NCBI GenBank assembly: GCA_902793375.1
Contig: CADBDE010000001.1
Span: 1-64,000 of the forward strand
Reading direction: 5' to 3'
Origin: an uncultured Erysipelotrichaceae bacterium
GTDB lineage: Bacteria; Bacillota_I; Bacilli_A; RF39; UBA660
DNA length: 64,000 bases
Part shown: piece after piece, positions 7,817-16,109 of the stretch
Numbering within the stretch: position 1 is the first letter of the stretch
Layout: every line of letters begins with the position of its first letter
The notes under the pieces: generated by a model
What the model was told of the DNA's origin: nothing
Databases searched by the model: none
The model's input: the letters and a program-made list of their open reading frames with translations, nothing else
Program-made: the position numbers and the translations under genes

Positions 7817-7930
7817 TTCTACTAGCTCCTCTCTTTACTTATTTACTTATTAAAATGTGCACTCGTTTATAATACCATTAAAGAACTAGTATTTTTATAA
7901 AAATCTATTAATTGTAGTATTTATTACTTT

Positions 7931-7943
7931 TTTTGTCGAAATG
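7931..7943. promoter_or_regulatory. Spo0A-box-like sequence upstream of csp
   Basis: TTTTGTCGAAATG on the plus strand matches the TTTGTCGAA core of the Bacillus 0A box. It lies between the LytTR gene stop and the cold-shock gene, about 115-125 bases before the csp start. Single copy; a chance match is possible in AT-rich DNA. Confidence 0.4.
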
Positions 7944-7956
7944 TTTACTATAAGTA

Positions 7957-8679
7957 TTACTTCTTATTAGATATTATAGAACAGATACTTTTCTTATTTT
8001 CTCTTGAGATATCAAAGGAAGTAATTCCGTTTTTAAGAGTAATCTTATTCTCATTAAGATCATATTCTACTACTTTATCTCCATTAATAATACAACTTCT
8101 ATTAATCTTAATAAATCTATCATCTAACCTTTTACAAACATCTTTCAATGTTTCAGATGCATAAAAGCTTCCTAAAGATGATTTTATAATACACTTTTTA
8201 CTATCTTTTTCTTTAGTAATCATTTCTATATTTCTAAAATCTAATTTTTTTATTATTCTATTTTGCTCAAAAGTTAAACAATTATCTCTATTATCATAAT
8301 ATTTTTTTATATGTATTAAATCTTCTTTTAATGTTTTTTCATAGAAACAATCTTTAATAATACAATCAAAAAGAAATAGTTTTTTACCAATATATTCGTT
8401 TTTGATTTCACTATGTTTTGTTACTAATATTATGATTGAATTCCAATCATCTAATTCACTTCTAATATATTCGGAAAATTCTATTCCTAATCTCTTTAAA
8501 CCATCATTTAATATATATACTTTAAAACCCTTAATAGAATTTATTTTTTCTTTAAAATTATCTTTGATGCTAAACAAGTGGTATTTAACTTCAATATCAA
8601 AGTTCATCATATAATTCTCTATAATTGTTTTTGTTTTTACTGCATCATTATACTCATCACTTATTATATAATTTATCAT
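7957..8679 (-). CDS. LytTR-family response regulator with degenerate receiver
   Basis: A 240-residue AgrA-like protein with a CheY-like N-terminal domain (about 1-120) and a C-terminal LytTR DNA-binding domain (about 140-238, including RFIKINRSCIINGDKVVEYD). Where AgrA-type receivers have the phosphorylated aspartate at the end of strand 3, this one reads VYILNDG (N58, D59), so the phosphate site may be lost or moved. No histidine kinase is nearby. It starts 12 bases after tagO (AGAAAGGAAATAAC then ATG), suggesting a shared transcript. Confidence 0.85.
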   Translation of the reverse strand: MINYIISDEYNDAVKTKTIIENYMMNFDIEVKYHLFSIKDNFKEKINSIKGFKVYILNDGLKRLGIEFSEYIRSELDDWNSIIILVTKHSEIKNEYIGKKLFLFDCIIKDCFYEKTLKEDLIHIKKYYDNRDNCLTFEQNRIIKKLDFRNIEMITKEKDSKKCIIKSSLGSFYASETLKDVCKRLDDRFIKINRSCIINGDKVVEYDLNENKITLKNGITSFDISRENKKSICSIISNKK

Positions 8680-8691
8680 GTTATTTCCTTT

Positions 8692-9780
8692 CTAATTCTT
8701 TTTATTTATTATGTGTTTTTTTTCCTCAAATTCTTTTACTTTATTTTCTACCTTATCAGATATTATGCTTGTATGAAGTATTAACCATATTACTATAAAA
8801 AGTAATAATAAATATAAAATTATACCAAAATATGGATCTTTTAAAACATATAGAATAGATGCAATAGAAAATAATATATCAATTGCATATATTACTAATA
8901 CAGTTCTTCTTTGTGAATGTGTCATCTTCAAAAACTGATGATGAAGATGTTCTTTATCTGCTTCAAAAATAGGTTTCCCTTTCAATTTTCTTCTTATAAT
9001 TGCAAATATTGTATCAAGTATTGGAACTGCAAGTATTAATATTGGAACTAATAAAGAAGTTAAAAATGTTCCTTTGTATCCTAGAAGTGAGATTATTGCT
9101 ATTATAAATCCCATAAATGCAGATCCTGCTTCTCCTGCAAATAGTTTAGCCGGATAAAAATTATGAACTAAAAATCCAAGAGTTGCACCTAGCATAATAA
9201 AGGCAAGGGTAATTTCAATAGTTTGAACTCTTCCTTGAAAGAAAGCAATTATTCCAATTGTTAAGTAAAAGATTGATGATATTCCAGAACTTAGTCCATC
9301 TAATCCATCTATCAATCTAATTACATTAGTACATCCCAAAATAAAGAATAATGTTATGGGATATGATAATATTCCAAATTCAATAGTTGTCCCAAACAAA
9401 GATATTTCTGTTAATAATATTTGACCATAAAAAACAATAGTAGAAGCTGCTATAAGTTGTCCAACCAGTTCATATTTTGCAGGTATTGTTTTAATATCAT
9501 CAATTATTCCATACATAATAATAATAAAACTACCAATTAATATTGAATTCATTTGAATACTTTGTATTCCAAATAACATATATCCTAATAAAAATCCAAT
9601 AAATATTCCTAAACCACCTAATTTTGGAATTGGCCTTTTATGTACTCTTCTATTATCTGTTGGTACATCAATAGCTCCTATATGTTCTGCAATTTTAATT
9701 GTAAATGGCATTATTAAGGCAGTAAAGACAAATGTAGTTATTACCATTAAAAAAATTTGATCTAAATAATCATTAAACAT
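8692..9780 (-). CDS. tagO: Undecaprenyl-phosphate N-acetylglucosaminyl 1-phosphate transferase
   Basis: A polytopic membrane enzyme, 362 residues from ATG 9780, that moves GlcNAc-1-phosphate onto undecaprenyl phosphate to begin teichoic acid or other wall glycan synthesis. Motifs of the MraY/WecA family: RRVHKRPIPKLGGLGI near the N-terminus, GIIDDIKTIP, RLIDGLDGLSSG and the cytoplasmic EADKEHLHHQFL histidine loop. A TTG two codons earlier is in frame, but GGTGATTGATA favours the ATG. WecA-type rather than MraY is inferred from the absence of mur neighbours. Confidence 0.92.
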   Translation of the reverse strand: MFNDYLDQIFLMVITTFVFTALIMPFTIKIAEHIGAIDVPTDNRRVHKRPIPKLGGLGIFIGFLLGYMLFGIQSIQMNSILIGSFIIIMYGIIDDIKTIPAKYELVGQLIAASTIVFYGQILLTEISLFGTTIEFGILSYPITLFFILGCTNVIRLIDGLDGLSSGISSIFYLTIGIIAFFQGRVQTIEITLAFIMLGATLGFLVHNFYPAKLFAGEAGSAFMGFIIAIISLLGYKGTFLTSLLVPILILAVPILDTIFAIIRRKLKGKPIFEADKEHLHHQFLKMTHSQRRTVLVIYAIDILFSIASILYVLKDPYFGIILYLLLLFIVIWLILHTSIISDKVENKVKEFEEKKHIINKKN

Positions 9781-9820
9781 TATCAATCACCACTAAAAAT
9801 ATTATAGTAAAATTTACAAT

Positions 9821-9845
9821 AAAATAAAAGCATTTTATATGCTTT
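9821..9845 (-). terminator. spoIIID terminator
   Basis: Minus strand AAAGCAT-ATAAA-ATGCTTT followed by TATTTT, overlapping the spoIIID stop. Confidence 0.7.
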
Positions 9846-10092
9846 TTAATTTTAAATACTTTTGTTTTGTTGCTTCTCCACCATTAATATGTCTTATTTT
9901 TATGTGATAATTAAAAACATCTTCTACTTGTTTATACAAACTAAAATCAATTTCTTTTAATCTATCTTTCATATCCTTATGAACTGTACTTTTACTTACA
10001 TTAAATAATAATGCAGTTTTTCTAACTGTTTTTTTTTGTTTAATAATATATTTGCTTTCTTCTAATACCCTATTAATAATACTTTTATTCAT
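9835..10092 (-). CDS. spoIIID: Sporulation transcriptional regulator SpoIIID
   Basis: An 85-residue DNA-binding protein of the mother-cell programme; in Bacillus it activates or represses many SigE- and SigK-dependent genes. The helix-turn-helix is at about residues 22-45 (TVRKTALLFNVSKSTVHKDM), followed by the basic C-terminal helix typical of the family. It is slightly shorter than the 93-residue Bacillus protein. It lies directly downstream of spoIIQ, as in Bacillus. Confidence 0.95.
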   Translation of the reverse strand: MNKSIINRVLEESKYIIKQKKTVRKTALLFNVSKSTVHKDMKDRLKEIDFSLYKQVEDVFNYHIKIRHINGGEATKQKYLKLKSI

Positions 10093-10144
10093 ATTTAATC
10101 ATCCTCAATTAATAATATTTATAAAAATAATTAATATGAATTAA

Positions 10145-10172
10145 AAAAACTAAAGATTATAAATCTTTAGTA
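10145..10172 (-). terminator. spoIIQ terminator
   Basis: Minus strand ACTAAAGAT-TTAT-AATCTTTAGT followed by seven T, overlapping the end of the coding region. It separates spoIIQ from spoIIID. Confidence 0.85.
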
Positions 10173-10780
10173 TTCTTTCCAATTATAGATTTTGGGTTTT
10201 CAACTTTACCATCTTTAATTATTTCAAAATGAAGATTAGATCCGTTTGGAGATATTTTTGATACACCTGATGTTGCAATTTCAGTGCCACTTGTGATAGT
10301 ATCTCCAACTTTAACTTTTACATCTTTAACCATTTGATATACACATACAATTTTATCATTTGTTACTTCAACAACATTTCCAAGTAATTCATTTTCATAT
10401 ATCTTAGTTACTTCGCCATCAATTATAGATATTACTTTAAAATCTTTATCTGATGTATAAGTTATTCCAGTATTTTGCAAATAAGTATTATCAAATTGAA
10501 TAATAGATTTTTCTTGATTTTCTTTATCTCCTTTATAATCATAATATCCAATTTGTTCTTCTACATTCTCTCCTTCGTATGGGTTAAGTACAAATGTCTC
10601 TACTTCATCAATAACTGGAATATAATTTGAATTATCATCTACTATGTTTATATCTTTTACTTTTTCTTCTTCAGGCTTATCTTTATATAAAGAACTTGCA
10701 GTATACATCATTAGCAACAACAATAAAACTAAGTATAAAACAGGAAGTACAAATGGTTTTAAAACTAATCTTTTTTTCAT
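10157..10780 (-). CDS. spoIIQ: SpoIIQ-like inactive M23 (LytM) protein
   Basis: A 207-residue protein from ATG 10780 (AGAGGTGAAAATA before it). One membrane helix (about 10-32) is followed by a wall-space LytM fold (about 90-200). In sporulation SpoIIQ pairs with SpoIIIAH to form the channel between forespore and mother cell. The zinc ligands are gone: the HxxxD site reads NTGITY and the HxH site reads NLHFEI, so it should be a non-enzymatic scaffold like Bacillus SpoIIQ. The call leans on this and on spoIIID next door. Confidence 0.86.
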   Translation of the reverse strand: MKKRLVLKPFVLPVLYLVLLLLLMMYTASSLYKDKPEEEKVKDINIVDDNSNYIPVIDEVETFVLNPYEGENVEEQIGYYDYKGDKENQEKSIIQFDNTYLQNTGITYTSDKDFKVISIIDGEVTKIYENELLGNVVEVTNDKIVCVYQMVKDVKVKVGDTITSGTEIATSGVSKISPNGSNLHFEIIKDGKVENPKSIIGKNTKDL

Positions 10781-10829
10781 TATTTTCACCTCTAGATATA
10801 TTGTTATCTAAAAATGAAAAAAATATACA

Positions 10830-11024
10830 TTAATTTGAAAACGCTAAATATAAATCATAAAAACAGTTTGTAACTAAGTAAATAATTGATATTGTTAAAA
10901 AAAAGTAAAACACTCTTGCTTGTAAAATTCTATTTTTTTTAAATATTTGATTTATATTAATTGAATCCATTGACCATATTACAAATATTCCAACAATTAA
11001 ATACATTATAAATTTAATTTTCAT
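10830..11024 (-). CDS. DUF1146 (YwzB-like) small membrane protein
   Basis: A 64-residue protein with two membrane helices flanking a basic cytoplasmic loop. The pattern WSMDSININQIFKKNRILQA then the YLVTNCFYDLYL tail matches the DUF1146/YwzB family, found in Bacillota and often placed near murA, spoIID or spoIIQ. Function unknown. The ribosome site GGAGAA is formed by the last codons of rpiB, and the gene begins one base after rpiB stops. Confidence 0.85.
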   Translation of the reverse strand: MKIKFIMYLIVGIFVIWSMDSININQIFKKNRILQARVFYFFLTISIIYLVTNCFYDLYLAFSN

Positions 11025-11025
11025 T

Positions 11026-11469
11026 TTATTCTCCAGACTCTAACTCTTTTATTTTATTAACACGTCTTGTATGTCTTTCTGCATTTGAAAATGATGTGTT
11101 TATAAATGTGTTTACTATTTCAAATAGTGTATTTAATTCAGAATTATATCCTAAACATAAAACATTAGAATCATTATCTAGTCTTGTATAATAGGCATCC
11201 TCTACACTAACACATCTAGCTGCTCTTATACCCTTTATTTTATTTGCAGCTATGCTCATGCCAATTCCAGTACCACATATTAAAATTCCAATTGATCCAG
11301 GATTATTAATTACATTTAAAGATATCTCTTTTGCAAAATCTACATAATCATCAGCATCAGAATGTTCAATTCTACTTTCTATAATTTCATGGTTCTTGTT
11401 TTTTAAGTATTCGACAATATTTTTTTCAACTTCTATTCCCCTATGATCTGTTCCAATAAATATCTTCAT
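11026..11469 (-). CDS. rpiB: Ribose 5-phosphate isomerase B
   Basis: A 147-residue RpiB/LacAB-family enzyme that interconverts ribose 5-phosphate and ribulose 5-phosphate. The N-terminal MKIFIGTDHRGIEVEKNI carries the Asp-His phosphate-binding element, and GILICGTGIGMSIAANKIKG carries the conserved Cys and anion hole. RCVSVEDAYYTRLDNDSNVL is the family core. It follows rpmE and precedes DUF1146; Bacillus keeps rpiB (ywlF) in the same neighbourhood as prfA and mntP. Confidence 0.96.
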   Translation of the reverse strand: MKIFIGTDHRGIEVEKNIVEYLKNKNHEIIESRIEHSDADDYVDFAKEISLNVINNPGSIGILICGTGIGMSIAANKIKGIRAARCVSVEDAYYTRLDNDSNVLCLGYNSELNTLFEIVNTFINTSFSNAERHTRRVNKIKELESGE

Positions 11470-11521
11470 ATAAACACCTCTTATTTATTATACCATATGA
11501 TTCTAATTTTTATTTTTTTTA

Positions 11522-11549
11522 ACAAAAAAAATACCATTATTGGTATTCT
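11522..11549 (-). terminator. rpmE terminator
   Basis: Minus strand AATACCA-ATAA-TGGTATT followed by T residues, immediately after the rpmE stop. Confidence 0.85.
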
Positions 11550-11764
11550 TATGCATTTTCTTCTTGAGTGAATCCATACTTTTTGTTGAATTTATCAACT
11601 CTTCCTGTATGAGTTTTTCTTGATTGTTGATTAGTATAGAATGGATGACATTTAGAACAAACTTCAACAGATATTTCTTCTTTAGTAGATTCTACTTCAA
11701 AAGTTTCTCCACAAGCACATGTTACTTTTGCTTTCTTATAATCTGGATGTATACCTTTTTTCAT
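11549..11764 (-). CDS. rpmE: 50S ribosomal protein L31, zinc-binding type
   Basis: A 71-residue L31 forming part of the intersubunit bridge. The zinc-binding cysteines are present (CACGETF at 16-22 and CSKCHPF at 36-42), so this is the C+ form that can store zinc. The typical [20 protein letters not shown] core is intact. GAGAGGAGAG precedes the ATG, and a terminator follows directly. Confidence 0.98.
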   Translation of the reverse strand: MKKGIHPDYKKAKVTCACGETFEVESTKEEISVEVCSKCHPFYTNQQSRKTHTGRVDKFNKKYGFTQEENA

Positions 11765-11812
11765 TTTCTCTCTCCTCTCGCCATGATCAATGTCATAGAT
11801 AATTGATAGGAA

Positions 11813-11950
11813 TTATTCCTCTAATAATTTGTTTTGAGTAAGTCTTTTTTTTCTATATTGTGCAGTTTTTAAAGCAATATATGCTGGAATAGTTCCAGGA
11901 ACAAATAATAAAGCAAATATCCCTGCTACTTTCATACCCTTTCTATTCAT
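11813..11950 (-). CDS. Small single-helix membrane protein, 45 residues
   Basis: A short gene with good translation signals: GAGGAG nine bases before ATG. It encodes MNRKGMKVAGIFALLFVPGT then one hydrophobic helix and a basic tail ending KRLTQNKLLEE. N-in/C-in or N-in/C-out topology is unclear. No family was recognised. It lies between the SGNH hydrolase and rpmE with no obvious partner. An internal ATG (MKVAGIF) is an alternative start. Confidence 0.65.
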   Translation of the reverse strand: MNRKGMKVAGIFALLFVPGTIPAYIALKTAQYRKKRLTQNKLLEE

Positions 11951-12004
11951 AAAACTCAACTCCTCAAACGCTAATAATATACACTCTTTTTGTTATTTTG
12001 TCAA

Positions 12005-12751
12005 CTATTCTATTTTTTCAATTATTTTTTTAGATATAATTTCATATCCTTTTTTACTAGGATGAATATCTAAAGGATTAGGTAGTACATCTGATTCCTT
12101 CTCAATTTCATCAAATATATCCACATACACTACATTTAACTCTTCACAAATATTTTCTATTAAATTATCATAATATTTTATAACCTCATCTATAGTATCC
12201 TTATACAAAACTAATCTAGGTAGTGGATTATAGTACCCAGTAACAATTATTTGATTTTTAGCATATTGTTTTATTAGTATCAATAATTCTTTAAAATTAT
12301 TAGCAATTATATCTGCATTTTTTTTTACGCTCTTAATATCTAATAGTTTTACTGGAATATCATCCATTGACATTCCTTTAATAAAATCATTTGCTCCTAC
12401 TGTTAAAGTAACTAAATCAGATTCTCTTAACATTTGTTTTAAATAATACTTCTTGTTATCTATTTGAATTTCTTTATTGTTATCTATATCTCTTTTAACA
12501 TCATCTATAGTATACCCTGATTTAGCATATTTCTTAGTATAAAAGTACAAATTATCGTTTTTCTTTAAATAATCTGCTACAAAATCTGGATAGCCATAAT
12601 CAACATCATGATATGGAGTATATCCTTCTGCAATTGAATCACCTAAGGGAATGTAAGTTATTTTACTATTTTGATTTATAAAAATACTATAAGTAAAAAA
12701 TACAATTAATAAGGATATTATAAATACAATTAATTTAATATGTTTCTTCAT
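12005..12751 (-). CDS. SGNH/GDSL-family hydrolase, membrane-anchored
   Basis: A 248-residue protein with an N-terminal signal anchor (about 5-25). The SGNH blocks are visible: block I IPLGDSIAEGYT (nucleophile Ser in GDS), block III VGANDFIKG and block V DIHPSKKGYEII with the catalytic Asp and His. It is probably an extracytoplasmic esterase acting on wall polymers or lipids; the substrate is unknown. It starts 18 bases after murA with a GGTGAT ribosome site, so it likely sits in the murA transcript. Confidence 0.88.
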   Translation of the reverse strand: MKKHIKLIVFIISLLIVFFTYSIFINQNSKITYIPLGDSIAEGYTPYHDVDYGYPDFVADYLKKNDNLYFYTKKYAKSGYTIDDVKRDIDNNKEIQIDNKKYYLKQMLRESDLVTLTVGANDFIKGMSMDDIPVKLLDIKSVKKNADIIANNFKELLILIKQYAKNQIIVTGYYNPLPRLVLYKDTIDEVIKYYDNLIENICEELNVVYVDIFDEIEKESDVLPNPLDIHPSKKGYEIISKKIIEKIE

Positions 12752-12769
12752 TAAATCACCTATAGTGAA

Positions 12770-14023
12770 TTATATTTCTTCAATTTTGATTTTAGCACCT
12801 ACATCAGTTAGTTTTTCAACAATTCCTTCATATCCTCTTAGAATATGTTCAATGTTAGTAATCGTTGTAGTTCCTTCTGCTACAAGTGCAGCTGCTACCA
12901 TTGCTGCTCCAGCTCTTAAATCTGTTGCTTTTACTTCACAGCCAACAAGTTTATTTGGGCCAACAAATGTAGCAATCATCCCATTTTTTTCTGTTTTCAT
13001 TCCCATTTTTTCAAGTTCAGGTAAATGCATAAATCTATTTTCCCATATTGTTTCTTGTACAATAAGTTTTCCATTACACTTTGATGCAAGAACAGAAAAA
13101 GGTTGTTGTAAATCAGTTGGAAATCCTGGATAACCAAGAGTTTTTATTCTAGAAGGTTTGTATTCATCTTTACTACTAACAATTATAGAATCACTTTCAA
13201 TTTTTAACGGCACTCCCATTTCTTGTAATTTAGAAGTTAAAGCTTCAATATGCTCTGGTATTATATTATAGATATTTAAATCTTTACCTATTAGAGCACC
13301 AATAATAACATATGTTCCTGCTTCTATTCTATCTGGAATTACTTCATGAAAACATCCATGTAGTTTTTCTACACCTGTAATTCTTATTTCTGAAGTACCA
13401 GCACCAGTTATTCTAGCTCCCATATTGTTTAAATATGTTGCAATATTTACAATTTCTGGTTCTTTAGCAGCATTATCAATAATAGTTTTTCCTTTAGCAA
13501 GAACTGCTGCAAGCATTATATTAATTGTTGCACCAACAGATGCAATATCCAAATAAATATTTGCGCCATTCAATTCTTTAGCATCAACAATATACTTTTC
13601 GCCTTCATTTGTAATAGTAGCACCCAAAGATTCAAATCCTTTTAAATGTAAGTCAATTGGTCTTGCACCAATTGAACAACCACCTGGTAAATATATTTCT
13701 ACATGTTTTTTCTTTCCTAATAATGCTCCCATAAAATAATAAGAAGCTCTTAATTTACTAGTAAATTCCTTAGGTATTACCTTATTTTCAATCTTTTCAG
13801 GACTAATAACAACACTTTCTGAAGCACGCCTTACATCTGCTCCTAAGTATTCAAGCATTTCACATAATACATCAGTATCCGTTATTTCAGGAACATTACA
13901 AATTGTAACATCACTATCTGCAAGTAATGATGCAGGAATAAGAGCAACAGAGCTGTTTTTTGCCCCGCTTATTTTTATTGTACCAGAAAGAGTATTTCCT
14001 CCTTCTATCTTCATAACTTTCAT
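12770..14023 (-). CDS. murA: UDP-N-acetylglucosamine 1-carboxyvinyltransferase
   Basis: A 417-residue MurA, catalysing the first committed step of peptidoglycan synthesis (enolpyruvyl transfer from PEP to UDP-GlcNAc). Active-site residues are seen: Lys22-Asn23 in ISGAKNS and Cys116 in GGCSIGARPIDLHLKG, the fosfomycin target, so the protein should be fosfomycin sensitive. The start ATG follows GGCGGTGAACTT. The SGNH gene follows closely; spoIIQ and spoIIID lie nearby, as with Bacillus murAA. Confidence 0.98.
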   Translation of the reverse strand: MKVMKIEGGNTLSGTIKISGAKNSSVALIPASLLADSDVTICNVPEITDTDVLCEMLEYLGADVRRASESVVISPEKIENKVIPKEFTSKLRASYYFMGALLGKKKHVEIYLPGGCSIGARPIDLHLKGFESLGATITNEGEKYIVDAKELNGANIYLDIASVGATINIMLAAVLAKGKTIIDNAAKEPEIVNIATYLNNMGARITGAGTSEIRITGVEKLHGCFHEVIPDRIEAGTYVIIGALIGKDLNIYNIIPEHIEALTSKLQEMGVPLKIESDSIIVSSKDEYKPSRIKTLGYPGFPTDLQQPFSVLASKCNGKLIVQETIWENRFMHLPELEKMGMKTEKNGMIATFVGPNKLVGCEVKATDLRAGAAMVAAALVAEGTTTITNIEHILRGYEGIVEKLTDVGAKIKIEEI

Positions 14024-14105
14024 AAGTTCACCGCCTATAGTATTTTATTTTAATAAATAAAAACTGTTCTCATCTAATTCAATTTTACCATATCAAAAAA
14101 ACTAG

Positions 14106-14642
14106 TCAATAAATTAAGTAAAAGAAAGATAAAGTTATTAAAAAAATTATTCCTATCAATTCTGCAATAAAGCCAATTTTATTATGTATATAATATCCTA
14201 TAGACAAACCAACATAAGTAAAAAGAAAACTAATAATCATAAAAAATGTAACTATAATCAAATAATTACAATTAAATACATCTAAACATATTCCTGTTAC
14301 AAAGCTATCAATACTAACAGTTAATGAAAAAAGTAAAATATCCTTAAAACTTTTTATAGCGGTTATTTCTTTTTCTCTAAATAAAGAAAAAATAATATCC
14401 ATAGAAATTGTTAAAAAAATAATTCCAATAAATGATTTTTCATTAATTGGAATAATATTAAATAATAATTCACCAAAAACATTTCCTAAAAGAGGCATAA
14501 AAAAATGAAATAAACCTACAAAAAAACTAATTAATAATATTTTATTTTTATTAATATTCATCATTCCATAACTTAATGATAAAGAAAAAGTATCCATACT
14601 TAAACTAATGGAAACAATAATAATAGTTAAAAAAATAAACAT
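14106..14642 (-). CDS. mntP: MntP-family putative manganese efflux protein
   Basis: A 178-residue protein with six membrane helices in two repeats, each bearing the family acidic motif: ISLSMDTFSLSLSYG (about 12-26) and TVSIDSFVTGICLD. MntP exports Mn2+. YtaF is a related sporulation family, but the placement beside prfA-prmC-spoIIR matches Bacillus mntP (ywlD). The start codon lies inside a perfect 11-base-pair hairpin whose loop holds the ribosome site. Confidence 0.82.
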   Translation of the reverse strand: MFIFLTIIIVSISLSMDTFSLSLSYGMMNINKNKILLISFFVGLFHFFMPLLGNVFGELLFNIIPINEKSFIGIIFLTISMDIIFSLFREKEITAIKSFKDILLFSLTVSIDSFVTGICLDVFNCNYLIIVTFFMIISFLFTYVGLSIGYYIHNKIGFIAELIGIIFLITLSFFYLIY

Positions 14643-14667
14643 AGTATCACCAGTTAATACTATGTTT
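14625..14667 (-). terminator. Hairpin covering the mntP start; probable spoIIR terminator
   Basis: Perfect inverted repeat, arms 14637-14647 and 14657-14667 (minus strand AAACATAGTAT and ATACTATGTTT). The 9-base loop contains GGTG, the mntP ribosome site, and the downstream arm contains the mntP ATG. A run of seven T follows on the minus strand. It can act as the spoIIR terminator while masking the mntP start in read-through RNA. Confidence 0.65.
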
Positions 14668-14685
14668 TATTATTAGTCTTTATAA

Positions 14686-15204
14686 TTACAAATAATTATC
14701 AATAATATCTTTTATAAAACTTCTATATTCAATTTCATCAATATCATTATCAATAGAACATAATGGTGGATATAATACACACCAATAATTTGGTCCAAGT
14801 CCTTTTCCTAATGTTACAACTAAAGACTCATATAATCCACTATCATATTGAATACCATTAAATACTTTTTCTGGAAAATAATTCATCCCAAATTTAATAG
14901 AATAATCAATATTACTACCTAATTCTTTTAAACTTTTATCCACAAAACTGTTGATAAAATCTAAATTATTATCAATTCTATTTCTTACATCATTAATAGT
15001 TGTAACATCATTTAACAATATATTAAGCTCACCATTTAACTTATCTTTTAATTTTTCTTTAATAATTACATCCTTATCATTATTACTATTTGCTATTACT
15101 CTTACTCTTATTGCTTCATTTGGAATTATTATGTATTCTTCTTTATTATTATAGATTAATACAATAGACATTATTATTCCAAGAAGTATTAATACTTTTT
15201 TCAA
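14686..15204 (-). CDS. spoIIR: Stage II sporulation protein R
   Basis: A secreted forespore signal that, in Bacillus, triggers SpoIIGA to process pro-SigE in the mother cell. An N-terminal hydrophobic helix is followed by the family core EAIRVRVIANSNNDKDVIIK and the signature GPNYWCVLYPPLC. From the preferred TTG start at 15204 (GGTGAT four bases before it) it has 172 residues; the ATG at 15216 has no ribosome site. It follows prmC, as in Bacillus. Confidence 0.94.
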   Translation of the reverse strand: MKKVLILLGIIMSIVLIYNNKEEYIIIPNEAIRVRVIANSNNDKDVIIKEKLKDKLNGELNILLNDVTTINDVRNRIDNNLDFINSFVDKSLKELGSNIDYSIKFGMNYFPEKVFNGIQYDSGLYESLVVTLGKGLGPNYWCVLYPPLCSIDNDIDEIEYRSFIKDIIDNYL

Positions 15205-15270
15205 TATTATCACCATATTAATTATGATATTAAATCTATATTATTATTCAATCATTATAATATGTATAAA

Positions 15271-15297
15271 AAAATAATAGAAAAAACTATTATTCTT
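15271..15297 (-). terminator. prfA-prmC terminator
   Basis: Minus strand AATAATAG-TTTTTT-CTATTATT followed by T residues, overlapping the prmC stop. Confidence 0.75.
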
Positions 15298-16108
15298 TAT
15301 TTGTTATAAAAATCATTCTATCTCTATTAGATAAATCTTTTTTACATGTTATTTCTATGTTTTCTAAGTATTTATTAGCTATATTAATTACATCATCTTT
15401 TTGATTTGCTCCAATTTCAAAAGCAATTAAGTATTTATCATTTAAAAATTTTTTTATATCCTTTAAAATCCTCTCATAATAATCTAAACCATCAGGTCCT
15501 CCAAAAAGAGCTAAATGAGGTTCATTATTTCTAACTATATCTTCAATTTCTTCATCATCTCTAATATAAGGAGGATTACTTATAATACAATCAAATTTTT
15601 CATTAATATTATTGAATAGATCACTTTCAATTATTTTACTTTCAAGAAACAAATCGTTCTTGTTTTTTTCAGCAACGATTAGGGCTTCTTTACTAATATC
15701 AGACATATATATATTAGCATCATTAATTCTACTTTTTATAGCTAATCCAATAGCACCACTACCACAACACAAATCTAATACCTTAGGTTTTTCAAACATA
15801 CTATTAAGATATTTAATTGTATTGTCAACTAATTCTTCTGTCTCAAATCGTGGTATTAATACATTTTCATCAATATATAATGGCAAACCATAAAAATCTA
15901 CGCTATTTGTAATATATTGAATTGGTCTATCATTTATTTTTTTATCTAATAATTCTTTATATTTATTTTCTTGTTCTAAAGTTAGAAAGTCATGTAAATG
16001 ATTAATTAAATCTAGTGTATCTATACTAGTTACATTAGATAATAGCATTTTAGCATCAATTGAATGAACATATTTTTTTCCATATACAATGGCTTCTTCA
16101 ATTGTCAT
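15290..16108 (-). CDS. prmC: Release factor glutamine N5-methyltransferase
   Basis: Methylates the glutamine of the GGQ motif in release factors, including the adjacent prfA product; 272 residues from ATG 16108. The SAM-binding motif is VLDLCCGSGAIGLAI and the catalytic signature is NPPY in CIISNPPYIRDDEE. The ribosome site AGGTG is made by the last prfA codons and the start lies two bases before the prfA stop, so the pair is translationally coupled. Confidence 0.96.
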   Translation of the reverse strand: MTIEEAIVYGKKYVHSIDAKMLLSNVTSIDTLDLINHLHDFLTLEQENKYKELLDKKINDRPIQYITNSVDFYGLPLYIDENVLIPRFETEELVDNTIKYLNSMFEKPKVLDLCCGSGAIGLAIKSRINDANIYMSDISKEALIVAEKNKNDLFLESKIIESDLFNNINEKFDCIISNPPYIRDDEEIEDIVRNNEPHLALFGGPDGLDYYERILKDIKKFLNDKYLIAFEIGANQKDDVINIANKYLENIEITCKKDLSNRDRMIFITNKE

Positions 16109-16109
16109 T

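Noticed and set aside
11405-11420. TTCGACA in rpiB as a Spo0A box
   Set aside because: It is inside the coding region, single and lacks the extended TTTGTCGAA context on either strand.
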